Assembly: GCA_035395685.1 (NCBI GenBank)
Contig: DAOPBR010000006.1
Location: 1 to 64,000, forward strand
DNA from: JAKJGA01 sp029554345
GTDB taxonomy: Bacteria; Spirochaetota; UBA4802; JAFGJZ01
Direction of reading: 5' to 3'
Length of the DNA: 64,000 nucleotides
Each line of letters opens with the position of its first letter. Position 1 is the first letter of the stretch. The notes under the pieces are model-generated. The model worked only from the letters and a program-made list of their open reading frames with translations. It was not told where the DNA came from and did not search any database. Below are positions 26,340-35,665 of this stretch, in pieces. A program made the position numbers and the translations under genes.

Positions 26340-29066
26340 ATGAAGATAAGCGAAGTTGCAAGGAACAGTTCAGTCAACGAGAATGACATTAAGTCAATTT
26401 GTAAGGATCTCGGGATTCAAATTTCGGGTGATGATGGCGAAATTTCGTCAAATGATGCGGTATACGTAAAAACCCGCATTGAATCACTCAAAGAGGAGAG
26501 GGCAAAACAGGCTGAACAGAAGCTTTCCGTGAAAAAGAAAATCCGGCTCAAGCAGAAAGTCGATATTAGTTCTCATACAGCAAAAGAAGAAGCTATGCAG
26601 GCGGAACAGGCTGAGAAGGCTGCTCCGGCAGAAACACCTTTTCTGGAAAAGAAACCTGCGAAGTCAGTTGATGCGCCGGTTTCTCCTTTTGGAGATTCCA
26701 AACCGCAACGGTCGGCTGAAAGACCGGAACGTCCGCAGGGAGATAGACCGCAAGGTGACAGACCTCAGGTTGCTAGACCATACGGAGATCGTCCACAGGG
26801 AAGCAGACCATACGGCGACAGACCTCAGGGGAATCGTCCATATGGTGACAGACCACAGGGCGACCGTCCACAGGGAAGCAGACCATATACTCCTGGACAG
26901 GGCGGAAACAGACCATATGGTGACAGACCACAGGGCGACCGTCCACAGGGAAGCAGACCATATACTCCTGGACAAGGCGGGAACCGTCCGTATACTCCTG
27001 GACAGGGCGGAAACAGACCGTATACTCCTGGACAAGGCGGCGGTCAGCGCCGTGAAGGCGGTTTTAACAGAGGCGGATCTTTTGGAAACAGAGGTCCGCG
27101 TCCGACAGGCGGAAGACCGCAGGCAAATGAAGGTTTTTCAACTGAACTCGATCAGACAAAGGGCGCTGATAGAGGAAAAAGAAAAGAACGCGATAAAGAA
27201 AAAGATATAAAAAAGAGCCGCTTTGCAGAGCTTTCCGCAAAGGAAGCTGCGGAAAAAGCATTCCTCGCAAAAAAGAAAAAAGAACTTCGTGACGCTGAAG
27301 TTTCTATTCCTAAGAATATTGATATTACAGAGACCGTTTCGGTAGGTGATCTTGCTAAGAAACTTAATGTTAAGGCAAGTGATGTTATCGCAAAACTCAT
27401 GAAGCTTGGTTTTATGGCTACAATAAACCAGGTTCTCGATGCCGAGACTGCAGAGATTCTTGCAAGTGAATACGGTACTCAGGTTAAGGTTGTTACTCTT
27501 TATGAAGAAACGGTTATCCGTGAGGAAGAAGAGGACAATGCAGTCGATAATATTCACAGACCGCCGGTTGTTGCCGTTATGGGTCATGTCGATCACGGTA
27601 AAACAAAGCTTCTTGACGCAATCAGAAGCGCTAATGTCATCGATCAGGAGTTTGGCGGAATTACTCAGCATATAGGAGCTTATCAGGTTGATGTTCATGG
27701 TCAGAAGGTAACTTTCTTTGATACACCTGGTCACGCGGCTTTTACTACGATGCGTGCCCGCGGTGCTAAAGTCACCGATATGGTAATTCTTATAGTTGCG
27801 GCAAATGACGGTGTAATGCCTCAGACAGTTGAAGCTATCAATCATGCGAAGGACGCTAATGTTCCTATCATAGTTGCTATCAATAAAATAGATCTTCCTG
27901 AAGCTAATCCGCAGAAGGTGCGTGAAGCATTGACTGCTTATGAAATCGTTCCTGAAGAATGGGGCGGAAAGAATCTCTTTGTAGAAATCAGTGCTAAGCA
28001 GAAAATAAATATCGAAGGACTCCTTGAAGCTGTTCTTATGCAGGCTGAAATCCTTGATCTGAAGGCGAATCCGAATATCCGCGCAAAAGGAACTATTATT
28101 GAATCCAAGATAGAGCACGGGCGCGGAACTGTATGTACTGTTCTTATTCAGAACGGTTCACTTAGAGTCGGTGATTTTATTGTTGCAGGTGTCTATTCTG
28201 CGAAAGTGCGTGCGATGTTCAATGACAGAGGCGAGGCTATTGAAGTTGCCGGACCTTCTACTCCTGTTGAAATTCTCGGTATTGACGGAATTCCGTCAGC
28301 CGGTGATCCTTTTCAGGCAGTTGTCAGCGACAGATACGCGAAACAGATTGGTCAGAAACGTCAGGAACTTAAACGTGCTGAATCTGCTAAACAGTTTAAA
28401 AAAGTTACACTTGAATCATTTAACGATATGATCAAAGAGGGTGCGGTTCAGGATCTCAAGATCGTCATTAAGGCGGATGTTGACGGTTCGGTTCAGGCCC
28501 TTAAAGACGCTCTTGAAAAACTTTCAACTGATGAAATCAGAGTTAAGGTTATTCATGCGGGAGCAGGCGGAATAAACGAAAGTGACGTTATGCTTGCTTC
28601 GGCATCGAATGCAATTGTTATCGGTTATCATGTGCGTCCTCTTCCAAAGATCGCGGATCTTGCCGAAGCTGAAAAAGTTTCGATCAAGATGTACAATATC
28701 ATTTTTGAAGTAACAGATGATATTAAGAAAGCGATGGAAGGAATGCTTGCGCCGGATATCATTGAAACAATTACAGGTCATGCTGAAGTTAAACAGATAT
28801 TCAAAGTTTCAAAAATCGGTACTATCGCGGGATGTATTCTCGTCGACGGAAAGATTCAGAGAACAAACAAAGTCAGAGTTATCCGCGAGTCGGTTGTGGT
28901 TTTTGACGGAGATCTTAAATCGCTCAAGCGTTTCAAAGATGACGCCAATGAAGTTCTCGGCGGTCAGGAATGCGGTATCGGCGTAAATAATTTCAATGAT
29001 GTCCGTGTTGATGATACCATTGAGTTCTACAAGCTTACGGAAGTAGCTAAGAAGCTCGGGGTATAA
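26340..29066 (+). CDS. infB: Translation initiation factor IF-2
   Basis: A 908-residue GTPase that brings fMet-tRNA to the 30S complex and promotes subunit joining. N-terminal IF2N-like helix bundle, then a long disordered region with tandem Arg-Pro-rich repeats (about residues 118-245), a second IF2N domain (ETVSVGDLAKKLNVKASDVI), and the G domain: GHVDHGKTKLLDAI, DTPGHAAFTTMRARGA and NKIDLP. Domains II to C2 follow. The ATG is at 26340 and the stop touches the rbfA start. The repeat region is much richer in Gln, Gly and Pro than usual for IF-2. Confidence 0.96.
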   Translation: MKISEVARNSSVNENDIKSICKDLGIQISGDDGEISSNDAVYVKTRIESLKEERAKQAEQKLSVKKKIRLKQKVDISSHTAKEEAMQAEQAEKAAPAETPFLEKKPAKSVDAPVSPFGDSKPQRSAERPERPQGDRPQGDRPQVARPYGDRPQGSRPYGDRPQGNRPYGDRPQGDRPQGSRPYTPGQGGNRPYGDRPQGDRPQGSRPYTPGQGGNRPYTPGQGGNRPYTPGQGGGQRREGGFNRGGSFGNRGPRPTGGRPQANEGFSTELDQTKGADRGKRKERDKEKDIKKSRFAELSAKEAAEKAFLAKKKKELRDAEVSIPKNIDITETVSVGDLAKKLNVKASDVIAKLMKLGFMATINQVLDAETAEILASEYGTQVKVVTLYEETVIREEEEDNAVDNIHRPPVVAVMGHVDHGKTKLLDAIRSANVIDQEFGGITQHIGAYQVDVHGQKVTFFDTPGHAAFTTMRARGAKVTDMVILIVAANDGVMPQTVEAINHAKDANVPIIVAINKIDLPEANPQKVREALTAYEIVPEEWGGKNLFVEISAKQKINIEGLLEAVLMQAEILDLKANPNIRAKGTIIESKIEHGRGTVCTVLIQNGSLRVGDFIVAGVYSAKVRAMFNDRGEAIEVAGPSTPVEILGIDGIPSAGDPFQAVVSDRYAKQIGQKRQELKRAESAKQFKKVTLESFNDMIKEGAVQDLKIVIKADVDGSVQALKDALEKLSTDEIRVKVIHAGAGGINESDVMLASASNAIVIGYHVRPLPKIADLAEAEKVSIKMYNIIFEVTDDIKKAMEGMLAPDIIETITGHAEVKQIFKVSKIGTIAGCILVDGKIQRTNKVRVIRESVVVFDGDLKSLKRFKDDANEVLGGQECGIGVNNFNDVRVDDTIEFYKLTEVAKKLGV
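26715..27060 (+). repeat. Tandem repeats encoding RPYGDRPQG and RPYTPGQGGN units
   Basis: In-frame repeats inside infB. The first type is a 27-base unit giving RPYGDRPQG or the shorter GDRPQ; the second is a 30-base unit giving RPYTPGQGGN, present four times and ending near 27045. Parts are arranged as a 75-base higher-order repeat. Units are near-identical at DNA level, which suggests recent expansion by slippage or unequal exchange and predicts length variation between strains. Arg and Gly content suggests RNA or ribosome contacts or phase separation; this is inference. Confidence 0.9.
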
Positions 29067-29432
29067 ATGGCATCTTATAGAAAAGAAAGGCTTGAAGAGC
29101 TGATAAAAAGAATAATCGGCGATCTTCTGATCAAAGGGGTTATAAAAGACCCGAGAATAGGGTTTGCAACTGTTGTGAAGGCGGAACTCAATGATGACCG
29201 CACTATCGCAACTGTTCATATATCGGTAATCGGCGGAGCCGATGAAAAAAGAAAGACTATAAAAGGTCTTAATGCCGCTGCAGGGTTTGTAAAATTTCAT
29301 CTTGGAAAAGAAATGCAGATCAAGACTATTCCCGATGTGAATTTTGTCTATGACGACTCAATCGAAAAAGGTCTTGGTGTTGTAAATCTCATTGACGGAC
29401 TGGCTAAAGAAAAAACTTCCGACGATGAATGA
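29067..29432 (+). CDS. rbfA: Ribosome-binding factor A
   Basis: A 121-residue KH-like cold-adaptation factor that binds the 30S subunit and helps 16S rRNA 5' end maturation. The pattern RKERLEELIKRIIGDLL, DPRIGFATV, TVHISVIGG and the late PDVNFVYDDSIEKG matches the family. The ATG follows the infB stop directly and its own stop lies inside the truB start region (ATGAATGA), so the three genes are translationally coupled. Confidence 0.95.
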   Translation: MASYRKERLEELIKRIIGDLLIKGVIKDPRIGFATVVKAELNDDRTIATVHISVIGGADEKRKTIKGLNAAAGFVKFHLGKEMQIKTIPDVNFVYDDSIEKGLGVVNLIDGLAKEKTSDDE

Positions 29433-30315
29433 TGTAATTTTATTGATAGACAAACCGGCAGGTATAACGTCTTTTGACGCGATAGCCCGTGTAAGGAAAC
29501 TTCTGCGGGTTAAAAAAATAGGTCATTCTGGAACTCTCGACAAAGCCGCAGAAGGCTTGATTGTCGCAGCCACCGGGAAAGCAACACGTCTCACGCGTTT
29601 CTTTCTTGAAAGCGACAAAAAATACACTGCGGTGATAAAGCTGGGTGAATCGACGGATACGTACGATTCTGACGGTGTTCCGGTCGCCGCTTGTGATACA
29701 TCCTTTTTAACAGAAGAGATGATTACGGGTGCCCTTCTTTCCATGAAGGGAAAACAGCTGCAGATCCCTCCGCGGTATTCCGCGCTTAAAGTCAACGGGG
29801 TTAGAGCTTCCGACCGGGTCAGAAACGGAGAACAAATCGAGTTATCTCCGAGAGCAATAGAAATCTATTCAATCGATATAAAGTCGGTAAATCTTGCCGA
29901 TATGACAGTCCGCGCAGAGATATTCTGTTCAAAAGGAACGTATATACGTTCGATTGCACGGGATCTCGGTGAAAAACTTTCTGTCGGCGCGCATCTTGCT
30001 TTTCTGAGAAGAACTGTATCGGGAAAATTCAGCGTAAATGACGCAATTAAACCCGATGAATTCGGAGAAGCTTTTTCATCAGGGCGTACTTCTTTCATTG
30101 TTTCAATGGAAAGCGCCGTTGATTGGATGCCTTCAGTTTCGCTTTCGGCGGAATTATCTGCGAAAGTTAAAAACGGACTGATAATGCATCCTGAACAGGT
30201 TGGATATGCGGGCATGTCCGAATTTGCACTCTTTGATGAGTCTCAAAAACTTATTGCAATTGCCCGAAGGGACGAAAAAGATGGGCTGTTAAGCTATCTT
30301 TGCGTTTTTAACTAG
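29425..30315 (+). CDS. truB: tRNA pseudouridine(55) synthase TruB
   Basis: Makes pseudouridine 55 in the T loop of tRNAs. 296 residues. DKPAGITSFDAI, the catalytic-Asp motif GHSGTLDKAAEGLI, YDSDGV, GTYIRSIARDLG and LRRTVSGKF are present. The catalytic motif normally reads GTLDPLATG, so PLAT is replaced by KAAE, though the Asp and both Gly remain. Start is the ATG at 29425, overlapping the rbfA stop; earlier in-frame codons lack support. In many genomes ribF follows truB; here rpsO follows directly. Confidence 0.93.
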   Translation: MNDVILLIDKPAGITSFDAIARVRKLLRVKKIGHSGTLDKAAEGLIVAATGKATRLTRFFLESDKKYTAVIKLGESTDTYDSDGVPVAACDTSFLTEEMITGALLSMKGKQLQIPPRYSALKVNGVRASDRVRNGEQIELSPRAIEIYSIDIKSVNLADMTVRAEIFCSKGTYIRSIARDLGEKLSVGAHLAFLRRTVSGKFSVNDAIKPDEFGEAFSSGRTSFIVSMESAVDWMPSVSLSAELSAKVKNGLIMHPEQVGYAGMSEFALFDESQKLIAIARRDEKDGLLSYLCVFN

Positions 30316-30358
30316 CTGCGAAGCGGCAAAAAAATAATTATCAAATACGGGAGTATTT

Positions 30359-30616
30359 ATGACAAGCAAAGCTGAAATCATTACAAAATTCAAAAGACAC
30401 GAAGGCGACACAGGCTCAGCGGAAGTTCAGATCGCGCTTCTTACTGAAAGAATCAATCACCTTACTGAGCACTTCAAAACTCATGCAAAAGATTTCCATT
30501 CAAGAAGAGGTCTCCTCAAGCTTGTTGGTCAGAGAAGAAGACTTCTTGATTATTACAAAAGGAAAGACATCAGCAAATACAGAAGCCTTATCGAGTCGCT
30601 CGGTCTTAGAAAATAA
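30359..30616 (+). CDS. rpsO: 30S ribosomal protein S15
   Basis: An 85-residue primary 16S rRNA-binding protein with the usual four-helix pattern: TGSAEVQIALLTERI, HSRRGLLKLVGQRRRLLDYY and LGLRK at the end. The classic rpsO-pnp pair is kept, with pnp 23 bases downstream. A GGGAG ribosome site precedes the ATG. Confidence 0.98.
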   Translation: MTSKAEIITKFKRHEGDTGSAEVQIALLTERINHLTEHFKTHAKDFHSRRGLLKLVGQRRRLLDYYKRKDISKYRSLIESLGLRK

Positions 30617-30639
30617 TCGGCCTCAAACAAGGAGTAATT

Positions 30640-32736
30640 ATGATCCACGAAGTTGGAGTAGAAATTGGCGGAAAAACGATAAGTTTTTCAACGGGCGAAC
30701 TTGCAAAGCAGGCTGACGGTTCGATTTTATGTTCTATGGGCGAGACTTCAGTTCTCGCCACAGCTGTTGCCGACAAGAAGCCTTCTGCCGACAGGGATTT
30801 TTTCCCTCTAAGCGTTGAGTATAAAGAAAAATATTATGCTGCCGGCAGAATGCCGGGCGGTTATATTAAAAGAGAAGGACGCCCTGCCGATCACGAAATT
30901 CTTGTGTGTAGAATAACTGACAGACCTTTGCGTCCGCTTTTCCCTAAAGATTTTCTAAACGAAGTTCAGATAGTAATATCAACGCTTTCATCAGACAGAA
31001 AACAGCCTTCGGATGTTCTTGCAATTAACGCAGCATCTGCCGCAGTTACAATATCGGGTATTCCTTTTCACGGACCTGTCGGAGCTGTGCGTGTAGGACG
31101 CATTGACGGTCAGTTTATCGCGAATCCTGATGTTAATCAGATAGAAAAAAGCGATATCGACCTGATGGTTGCCGGAACAGTGAATGCTGTTACAATGATT
31201 GAAGGTTCTTCAAAAAATGTAACAGAAGAAGATGTTCTCAATGCTGTTATGTTTGCGCATGATAATATCAAAAAGATATGCGCAGTTCAGAGTGAGCTGA
31301 AAGCTAAATGCGGCAAGCCGTTTATGAGCTATGTCGGTGCAAAAATTAATGAAGAAATATTCAATGCAGTAAAATCAAAGTATCTTTCTGAAATTGAAAA
31401 ACTGAGTGATGTACTTGAAAAGAAAGCACGTGAAGACGCATTCAATGCCATCGTTGTAAAAGCACAGGCAGAATTAGCAGAAACATATCCTGACGGCGCG
31501 AAAGATATTTATAATGCCGTTCATGATATTGACCGCGACATCGTCAGAAGAAGAATAATATTCGACAAAAAACGCGCCGACGGAAGAAAGCTTGATGAAG
31601 TGCGTCCTATTTCTGTTAGAGCCGGAATTCTTCCGCGTGTGCACGGTTCGAGTCTTTTTACTAGAGGTCAGACTCAGAGTATGGGCATCGTAACGCTCGG
31701 TTCTGAAAAAGATGTTCAGAAAGTTGACACGATGAACCGCGAAGAAGTAAAAAGATTTTTCCTCCATTATAACTTTCCGCCGTTTTCAGTCGGTGAAACA
31801 GGAAGAATAGGTTCAACCGGAAGACGTGAAATCGGTCACGGAATTCTTGCTGAGCGTGCTCTTCAGTGGACGCTTCCTGAGTCTTCAAAATTTCCCTACG
31901 CGATAAGACTTGTATCCGAGGTTCTTGAATCAAACGGATCTTCTTCGATGGCAACTGTATGCTCGGGTTCGCTTGCATTTTTTGACGCCGGTATTCCTGT
32001 AAAGGCTCCTATCGCGGGTATTGCAATGGGTCTTGTAATGGAAGAAGGAAAGCACGCGGTATTAACTGATATTCAGGGAATCGAGGATCATCTCGGCGAC
32101 ATGGATTTTAAAGTAGCCGGAACAAAAGAAGGTATCACAGCTTTTCAGCTTGATATCAAGATTGAAGGAATCACTCCTGAGATCATGAAAGAGGCTCTTG
32201 CTCAGGCAAAAGAAGGAAGACTTCATATTCTTGAAAAGATGAATGAAGTTATTTCTGAGCCTAACAAGGAACTTTCACCTTATGCTCCAAGATTCAAGAA
32301 AGTCAGCATTCCTCAGGATAAGATCGGCGGGCTTATCGGGCCAGGCGGAAAAAATATCAGAGGCATTGTTGAATCTACAGGCGCTGATGTTAATGTTGCC
32401 GAAGACGGTGAAGTTTCCGTTTACGCGATTGATCTTGAATCTCTTGAAAAGGCTGTCCGCATGGTTCAGCTTTCGGTTGCCGAAGTTGAAGCCGGAAAAA
32501 TTTATGACGGTGTTGTTAAACGCGTTATGGAATACGGCGCTTTTGTTGAAGTTCTTCCTGGAAAAGAAGGTCTCCTTCATATTTCCAAGCTTGATCATAA
32601 GCGTGTTGCGAATGTTACTGATGTAGTCAATATAGGCGACTCCGTAAAAGTAAAAGTTCTAAACATCGATAAAACCGGAAGACTTGATCTTTCGAGAAAA
32701 GATGCAATGCCTGCACCGGAAGCGGAGACTGAATAA
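30640..32736 (+). CDS. pnp: Polyribonucleotide nucleotidyltransferase
   Basis: A 698-residue phosphorolytic 3'-5' exoribonuclease and RNA polymerase-like enzyme. Two RNase PH cores flank an all-helical linker; FFLHYNFPPFSVGETGRIG marks the active core, and a KH domain (IGGLIGPGGKNIRGIVE) and S1 domain (GAFVEVLPGKEGLLHISK) form the C-terminal part. Full length. The start has AAGGAG upstream. The M16 peptidase begins at the base after its stop codon, as in several phyla where the protease follows pnp. Confidence 0.97.
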   Translation: MIHEVGVEIGGKTISFSTGELAKQADGSILCSMGETSVLATAVADKKPSADRDFFPLSVEYKEKYYAAGRMPGGYIKREGRPADHEILVCRITDRPLRPLFPKDFLNEVQIVISTLSSDRKQPSDVLAINAASAAVTISGIPFHGPVGAVRVGRIDGQFIANPDVNQIEKSDIDLMVAGTVNAVTMIEGSSKNVTEEDVLNAVMFAHDNIKKICAVQSELKAKCGKPFMSYVGAKINEEIFNAVKSKYLSEIEKLSDVLEKKAREDAFNAIVVKAQAELAETYPDGAKDIYNAVHDIDRDIVRRRIIFDKKRADGRKLDEVRPISVRAGILPRVHGSSLFTRGQTQSMGIVTLGSEKDVQKVDTMNREEVKRFFLHYNFPPFSVGETGRIGSTGRREIGHGILAERALQWTLPESSKFPYAIRLVSEVLESNGSSSMATVCSGSLAFFDAGIPVKAPIAGIAMGLVMEEGKHAVLTDIQGIEDHLGDMDFKVAGTKEGITAFQLDIKIEGITPEIMKEALAQAKEGRLHILEKMNEVISEPNKELSPYAPRFKKVSIPQDKIGGLIGPGGKNIRGIVESTGADVNVAEDGEVSVYAIDLESLEKAVRMVQLSVAEVEAGKIYDGVVKRVMEYGAFVEVLPGKEGLLHISKLDHKRVANVTDVVNIGDSVKVKVLNIDKTGRLDLSRKDAMPAPEAETE

Positions 32737-34145
32737 TTGTTTCGTAAATTTACCTTATCCAACGGAATCACCGTTTTACTTCAAAAAGTAGACGGTGTGG
32801 TTTCCGTATCAAGCGGGCTGTGGCTTAGAACGGGGTCAAGAGATGAGAATGCCAATGAATGCGGTTATGCTCATTTTCTTGAGCACATGCTCTTTAAAGG
32901 CACGGCAAAATATTCCGCTCAGGAAATGGCACGTATGGTTGACCGCGTAGGCGGTCAGCATAACGGAGCTACCAACAAGGAATATACCTGCTATTATATC
33001 AATATTATTGCAGATCATTTGGAGATGAGTCTCGAACTTATTTCCGACATGTTTTATAATTCTCTTTTTCTTGAAACTGACATTGAAAAGGAGAAAGGGA
33101 TTATTCTTGAAGAGATTAGAATGTATGAAGATTATGCCGATGAGCATGTTCTTGATACGTTTACCGAAAGCATGTTTGCCGGTCATCCTTTGGCTCATAA
33201 TATTCTGGGAACGCGTGAAAGCATAGCTTCTATCACACGCGAAAAACTCATGAATTTTTATGAGAGGGAATACCGCAACGATAAGGCGGTAATTTCCATT
33301 GCCGGAAATTTTGATATTTCAGAAGCCGAGCGTTTGGTTAAAAAATATTTTTCAGAATCAAAAGGCTCTTCAGTATTAATAAAGCAGAATTTTTCTTATG
33401 GCAGAATATACAGAAAGCATATTGAACGCGAAATAGAACAGGTTCATTTCGCGCTGGGTTTTGACGGTTTGCCGAAGACTCATGAAGACCGTTATTCTCT
33501 ATTCCTTTTAAGTACCATCTTCGGCGGCAGTTCTTCGAGCAGACTTTTTCAGAATATCCGAGAACGAGAAGGATTGTGTTATTCTGTTTTCAGTTTCCAC
33601 AGTTCATATTCGGATAACGGTCTTTTCGGGGTTTACTGCAGCGCTTCTCCGGAAAAATTTGAAAAAGCCAAATCATTGATTCTTGATGAATGCCGCCTTT
33701 TGAGCGAAAAAGGCATTAGTGAAGATGAACTTGCGGATGCAAAGAGCTATTTGAAGGGAAGTCTGGCTCTAAGCATGGAAAGCGTCGAAGTCAAAATGGG
33801 GCACAATGCTCTTGAAGAGATGACTTTCGGACGGAAGTATTCTTTTGAAGAAGTTTGTCATTTTATTGACAAAGTAAAGGGCAGTGATANNNNNNNNNNN
33901 NNNNNNNNNNNNNNNNNNNNNNNNNNNNNNNNNNNNNNNNNNNNNNNNNNNNNNNNNNNNNNNNNNNNNNNNNNNNNNNNNNNNNNNNNAAGTATTCTTT
34001 TGAAGAAGTTTGTCATTTTATTGACAAAGTAAAGGGCAGTGATATAGAGAGAATAATTAAATTGATTTTCGCTTCAAGGGAAGTCGGTTATATCTCGATC
34101 GGACGGATTGAAAAGCCGGATGATTCAATACTCTATTTATATTGA
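32737..34145 (+). CDS. M16 family zinc peptidase, interrupted by an assembly gap
   Basis: Processing-peptidase-like M16 protease. The inverted zinc motif HFLEH is in AHFLEHMLFKGT near residue 47, and FFxSDM-like helices and SSSRLFQNIREREGLCYSV follow. TTG start right after the pnp stop. The scaffold breaks the gene with 100 N at 33890-33989, but the 55 bases before the N-run are repeated exactly after it. Removing the N-run and one copy restores a single frame of 417 residues ending GRIEKPDDSILYLY at 34145. So the gene is probably intact and of normal single-subunit length (about 400-430). Read literally, the sequence is frameshifted. Confidence 0.88.
33835..34044. other. False scaffold gap: 100 N flanked by identical 55-base copies
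   Basis: 33835-33889 and 33990-34044 are identical, and between them are exactly 100 N. The duplicated length of 55 is the kind of overlap left by a de Bruijn graph assembler. Deleting 155 bases (one copy plus N) restores the M16 reading frame, as shown by the codon count of 1254 nt. Real sequence is therefore probably 155 bases shorter here. Confidence 0.92.
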
Positions 34146-34153
34146 GGAATTTT

Positions 34154-34552
34154 ATGGCAAGAAATGATCTTCTCAACAGCACAATCGGCGAAGGCTCGGT
34201 TTTTGAGGGCAAGTTTTACATAAGCGGTTCTCTTAAAATCGACGGAAAATTTGAGGGTGAGATTAAGACTGATGACGAGCTGGTTGTCGGCGAATCAGGG
34301 AAAGTTAAGACAAATATTGAGGCGAGATCAGTGGTTGTTGCCGGTGTTGTCGTCGGAAATATTACTGCACGCGAAGAAGTCCGTCTTCTTGAAACTGCAA
34401 AGGTTCTTGGAGATATTTATGCTCCGAGCATAAATATTATGAAAGGCGTTGTTTTTAAGGGAAATACCTGTATTACAGGCGCTCACAAGCGCGATGTTGA
34501 AAAATTTATCGAGGATAATTATTCCGGGGTTACTACCAAGGAAAATAAATAG
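34154..34552 (+). CDS. Bactofilin (polymer-forming cytoskeletal protein)
   Basis: A 132-residue bactofilin. The central beta-helix is visible as repeated short strands: GSVFEGKFYISGSLKIDGKF, LVVGESGKVKTNIEARSVVV, LLETAKVLGDIYAPSI. Bactofilins form filaments without nucleotide and often position peptidoglycan hydrolases. The following gene is an M23 endopeptidase, which fits that role. The ATG at 34154 comes after GAGG that overlaps the M16 stop; a TTG at 34142 is unlikely. Expected to be cytoplasmic or inner-membrane associated. Confidence 0.93.
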   Translation: MARNDLLNSTIGEGSVFEGKFYISGSLKIDGKFEGEIKTDDELVVGESGKVKTNIEARSVVVAGVVVGNITAREEVRLLETAKVLGDIYAPSINIMKGVVFKGNTCITGAHKRDVEKFIEDNYSGVTTKENK

Positions 34553-34594
34553 TTCTGGACTTTCTGACGATAATAAAAAAGTATCGTTAACAAA

Positions 34595-35617
34595 ATGAAA
34601 GAATTTCAGATTAAATTATTCGGCTTACGAAAGATTTCATTTTCCCGCTTCGAGGATAATTTAATCCTCGTTATCTATACTGCGAGAAATGTTAAAGTAA
34701 AACGTATTAGTTCACCGTTTGTTTTTCACTGGCGAAAGACTTTGGCTGTAGCAGCCGGAGTCTTTTTTATGTCAATGGCTTCTCTTGCCGCGTCAATCGT
34801 ATACATGTCAAGAGGTGATACTCATATTGTTCAGGAAGAAGACGAAAAATTAAAAGATTCCATAGTTTATTCTGAAGATACGAATTATTCCGATCCTGAA
34901 GACTCTTCATCTTTGAAAATATCCCAATATAAGGTAAAAGACGGAGATACTCTCGGCGAGATAGCGAAAGAATACGGTGTGTCTGTTGATACTATCTGCG
35001 GATCAAATAAACTTCCGTCTTATGACATTATACATGTCGGACAGGTGCTGAATATTCCGAATAAAGACGGAATAGTATATAAAATAAAAAAAGGCGATAC
35101 CATTCAGCGAATCGCTTCAAATTACAAAGTTAATGCGGATAAAATTGCTGCTGAAAATAATCTGACTTATACAACAGTTCTTACAACCGGCACTGAGATC
35201 TTTATTCCGGATGCCAAACCCCAGAATATTATTGCAGCATTCATGTGGCCGGTTTCGAGCCGCCGCATAACCAGCAGTTTCGGCTGGCGGATACATCCGA
35301 TACGCGGCGGAAGACATTTTCACAGCGGAATTGATATAGGTGTTGTATTTGCTCCGGTGAGAGCGTCAAAATACGGTAAAGTTACATACGCAGGCTGGAT
35401 GGGCGGCTATGGAAATGCGGTTGTCATCGCGCATCCGGGCGGGCATAAAACTCTGTACGGACATCTTTCCAGAATATATGTAAGACGCGGCCAGTATGTT
35501 AAACAGGGTCAGGGAATAGCCCAGAGCGGAAATTCCGGGCTTTCTTCCGGTCCACATCTGCATTTTGAAATCATCAGAAACGGCAATACGGTAAATCCGC
35601 GTAAATACCTCAGATAG
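34595..35617 (+). CDS. Membrane-anchored LysM/M23 endopeptidase
   Basis: A 340-residue cell-wall hydrolase. A basic N-terminal cytoplasmic stretch, a membrane helix about residues 48-70 (TLAVAAGVFFMSMASLAAS), two LysM domains (KDGDTLGEIAKEYGVSVDTI and KKGDTIQRIASNYKVNADKI), and a C-terminal M23 lysostaphin-like domain with zinc ligands in HFHSGIDIG and GPHLHFE. It should cut peptide cross-links in the periplasm. The cytoplasmic tail could meet the bactofilin encoded just upstream. Cell shape or division control is inferred from this pairing. Confidence 0.93.
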   Translation: MKEFQIKLFGLRKISFSRFEDNLILVIYTARNVKVKRISSPFVFHWRKTLAVAAGVFFMSMASLAASIVYMSRGDTHIVQEEDEKLKDSIVYSEDTNYSDPEDSSSLKISQYKVKDGDTLGEIAKEYGVSVDTICGSNKLPSYDIIHVGQVLNIPNKDGIVYKIKKGDTIQRIASNYKVNADKIAAENNLTYTTVLTTGTEIFIPDAKPQNIIAAFMWPVSSRRITSSFGWRIHPIRGGRHFHSGIDIGVVFAPVRASKYGKVTYAGWMGGYGNAVVIAHPGGHKTLYGHLSRIYVRRGQYVKQGQGIAQSGNSGLSSGPHLHFEIIRNGNTVNPRKYLR

Positions 35618-35665
35618 ATAAAAAAATTATTTTTTGTTTTAAAAGAATCTTTTAAGGGAGTAATT

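Noticed and set aside
26664..27210. Long open frames on both strands across the infB repeats
   Set aside because: They are created by the tandem repeat inside infB and have no independent support.
33890..34032. Literal C-terminus SILLKKFVILLTK of the M16 gene
   Set aside because: It arises from reading through the N-run in the wrong frame; the collapsed sequence gives the true end.
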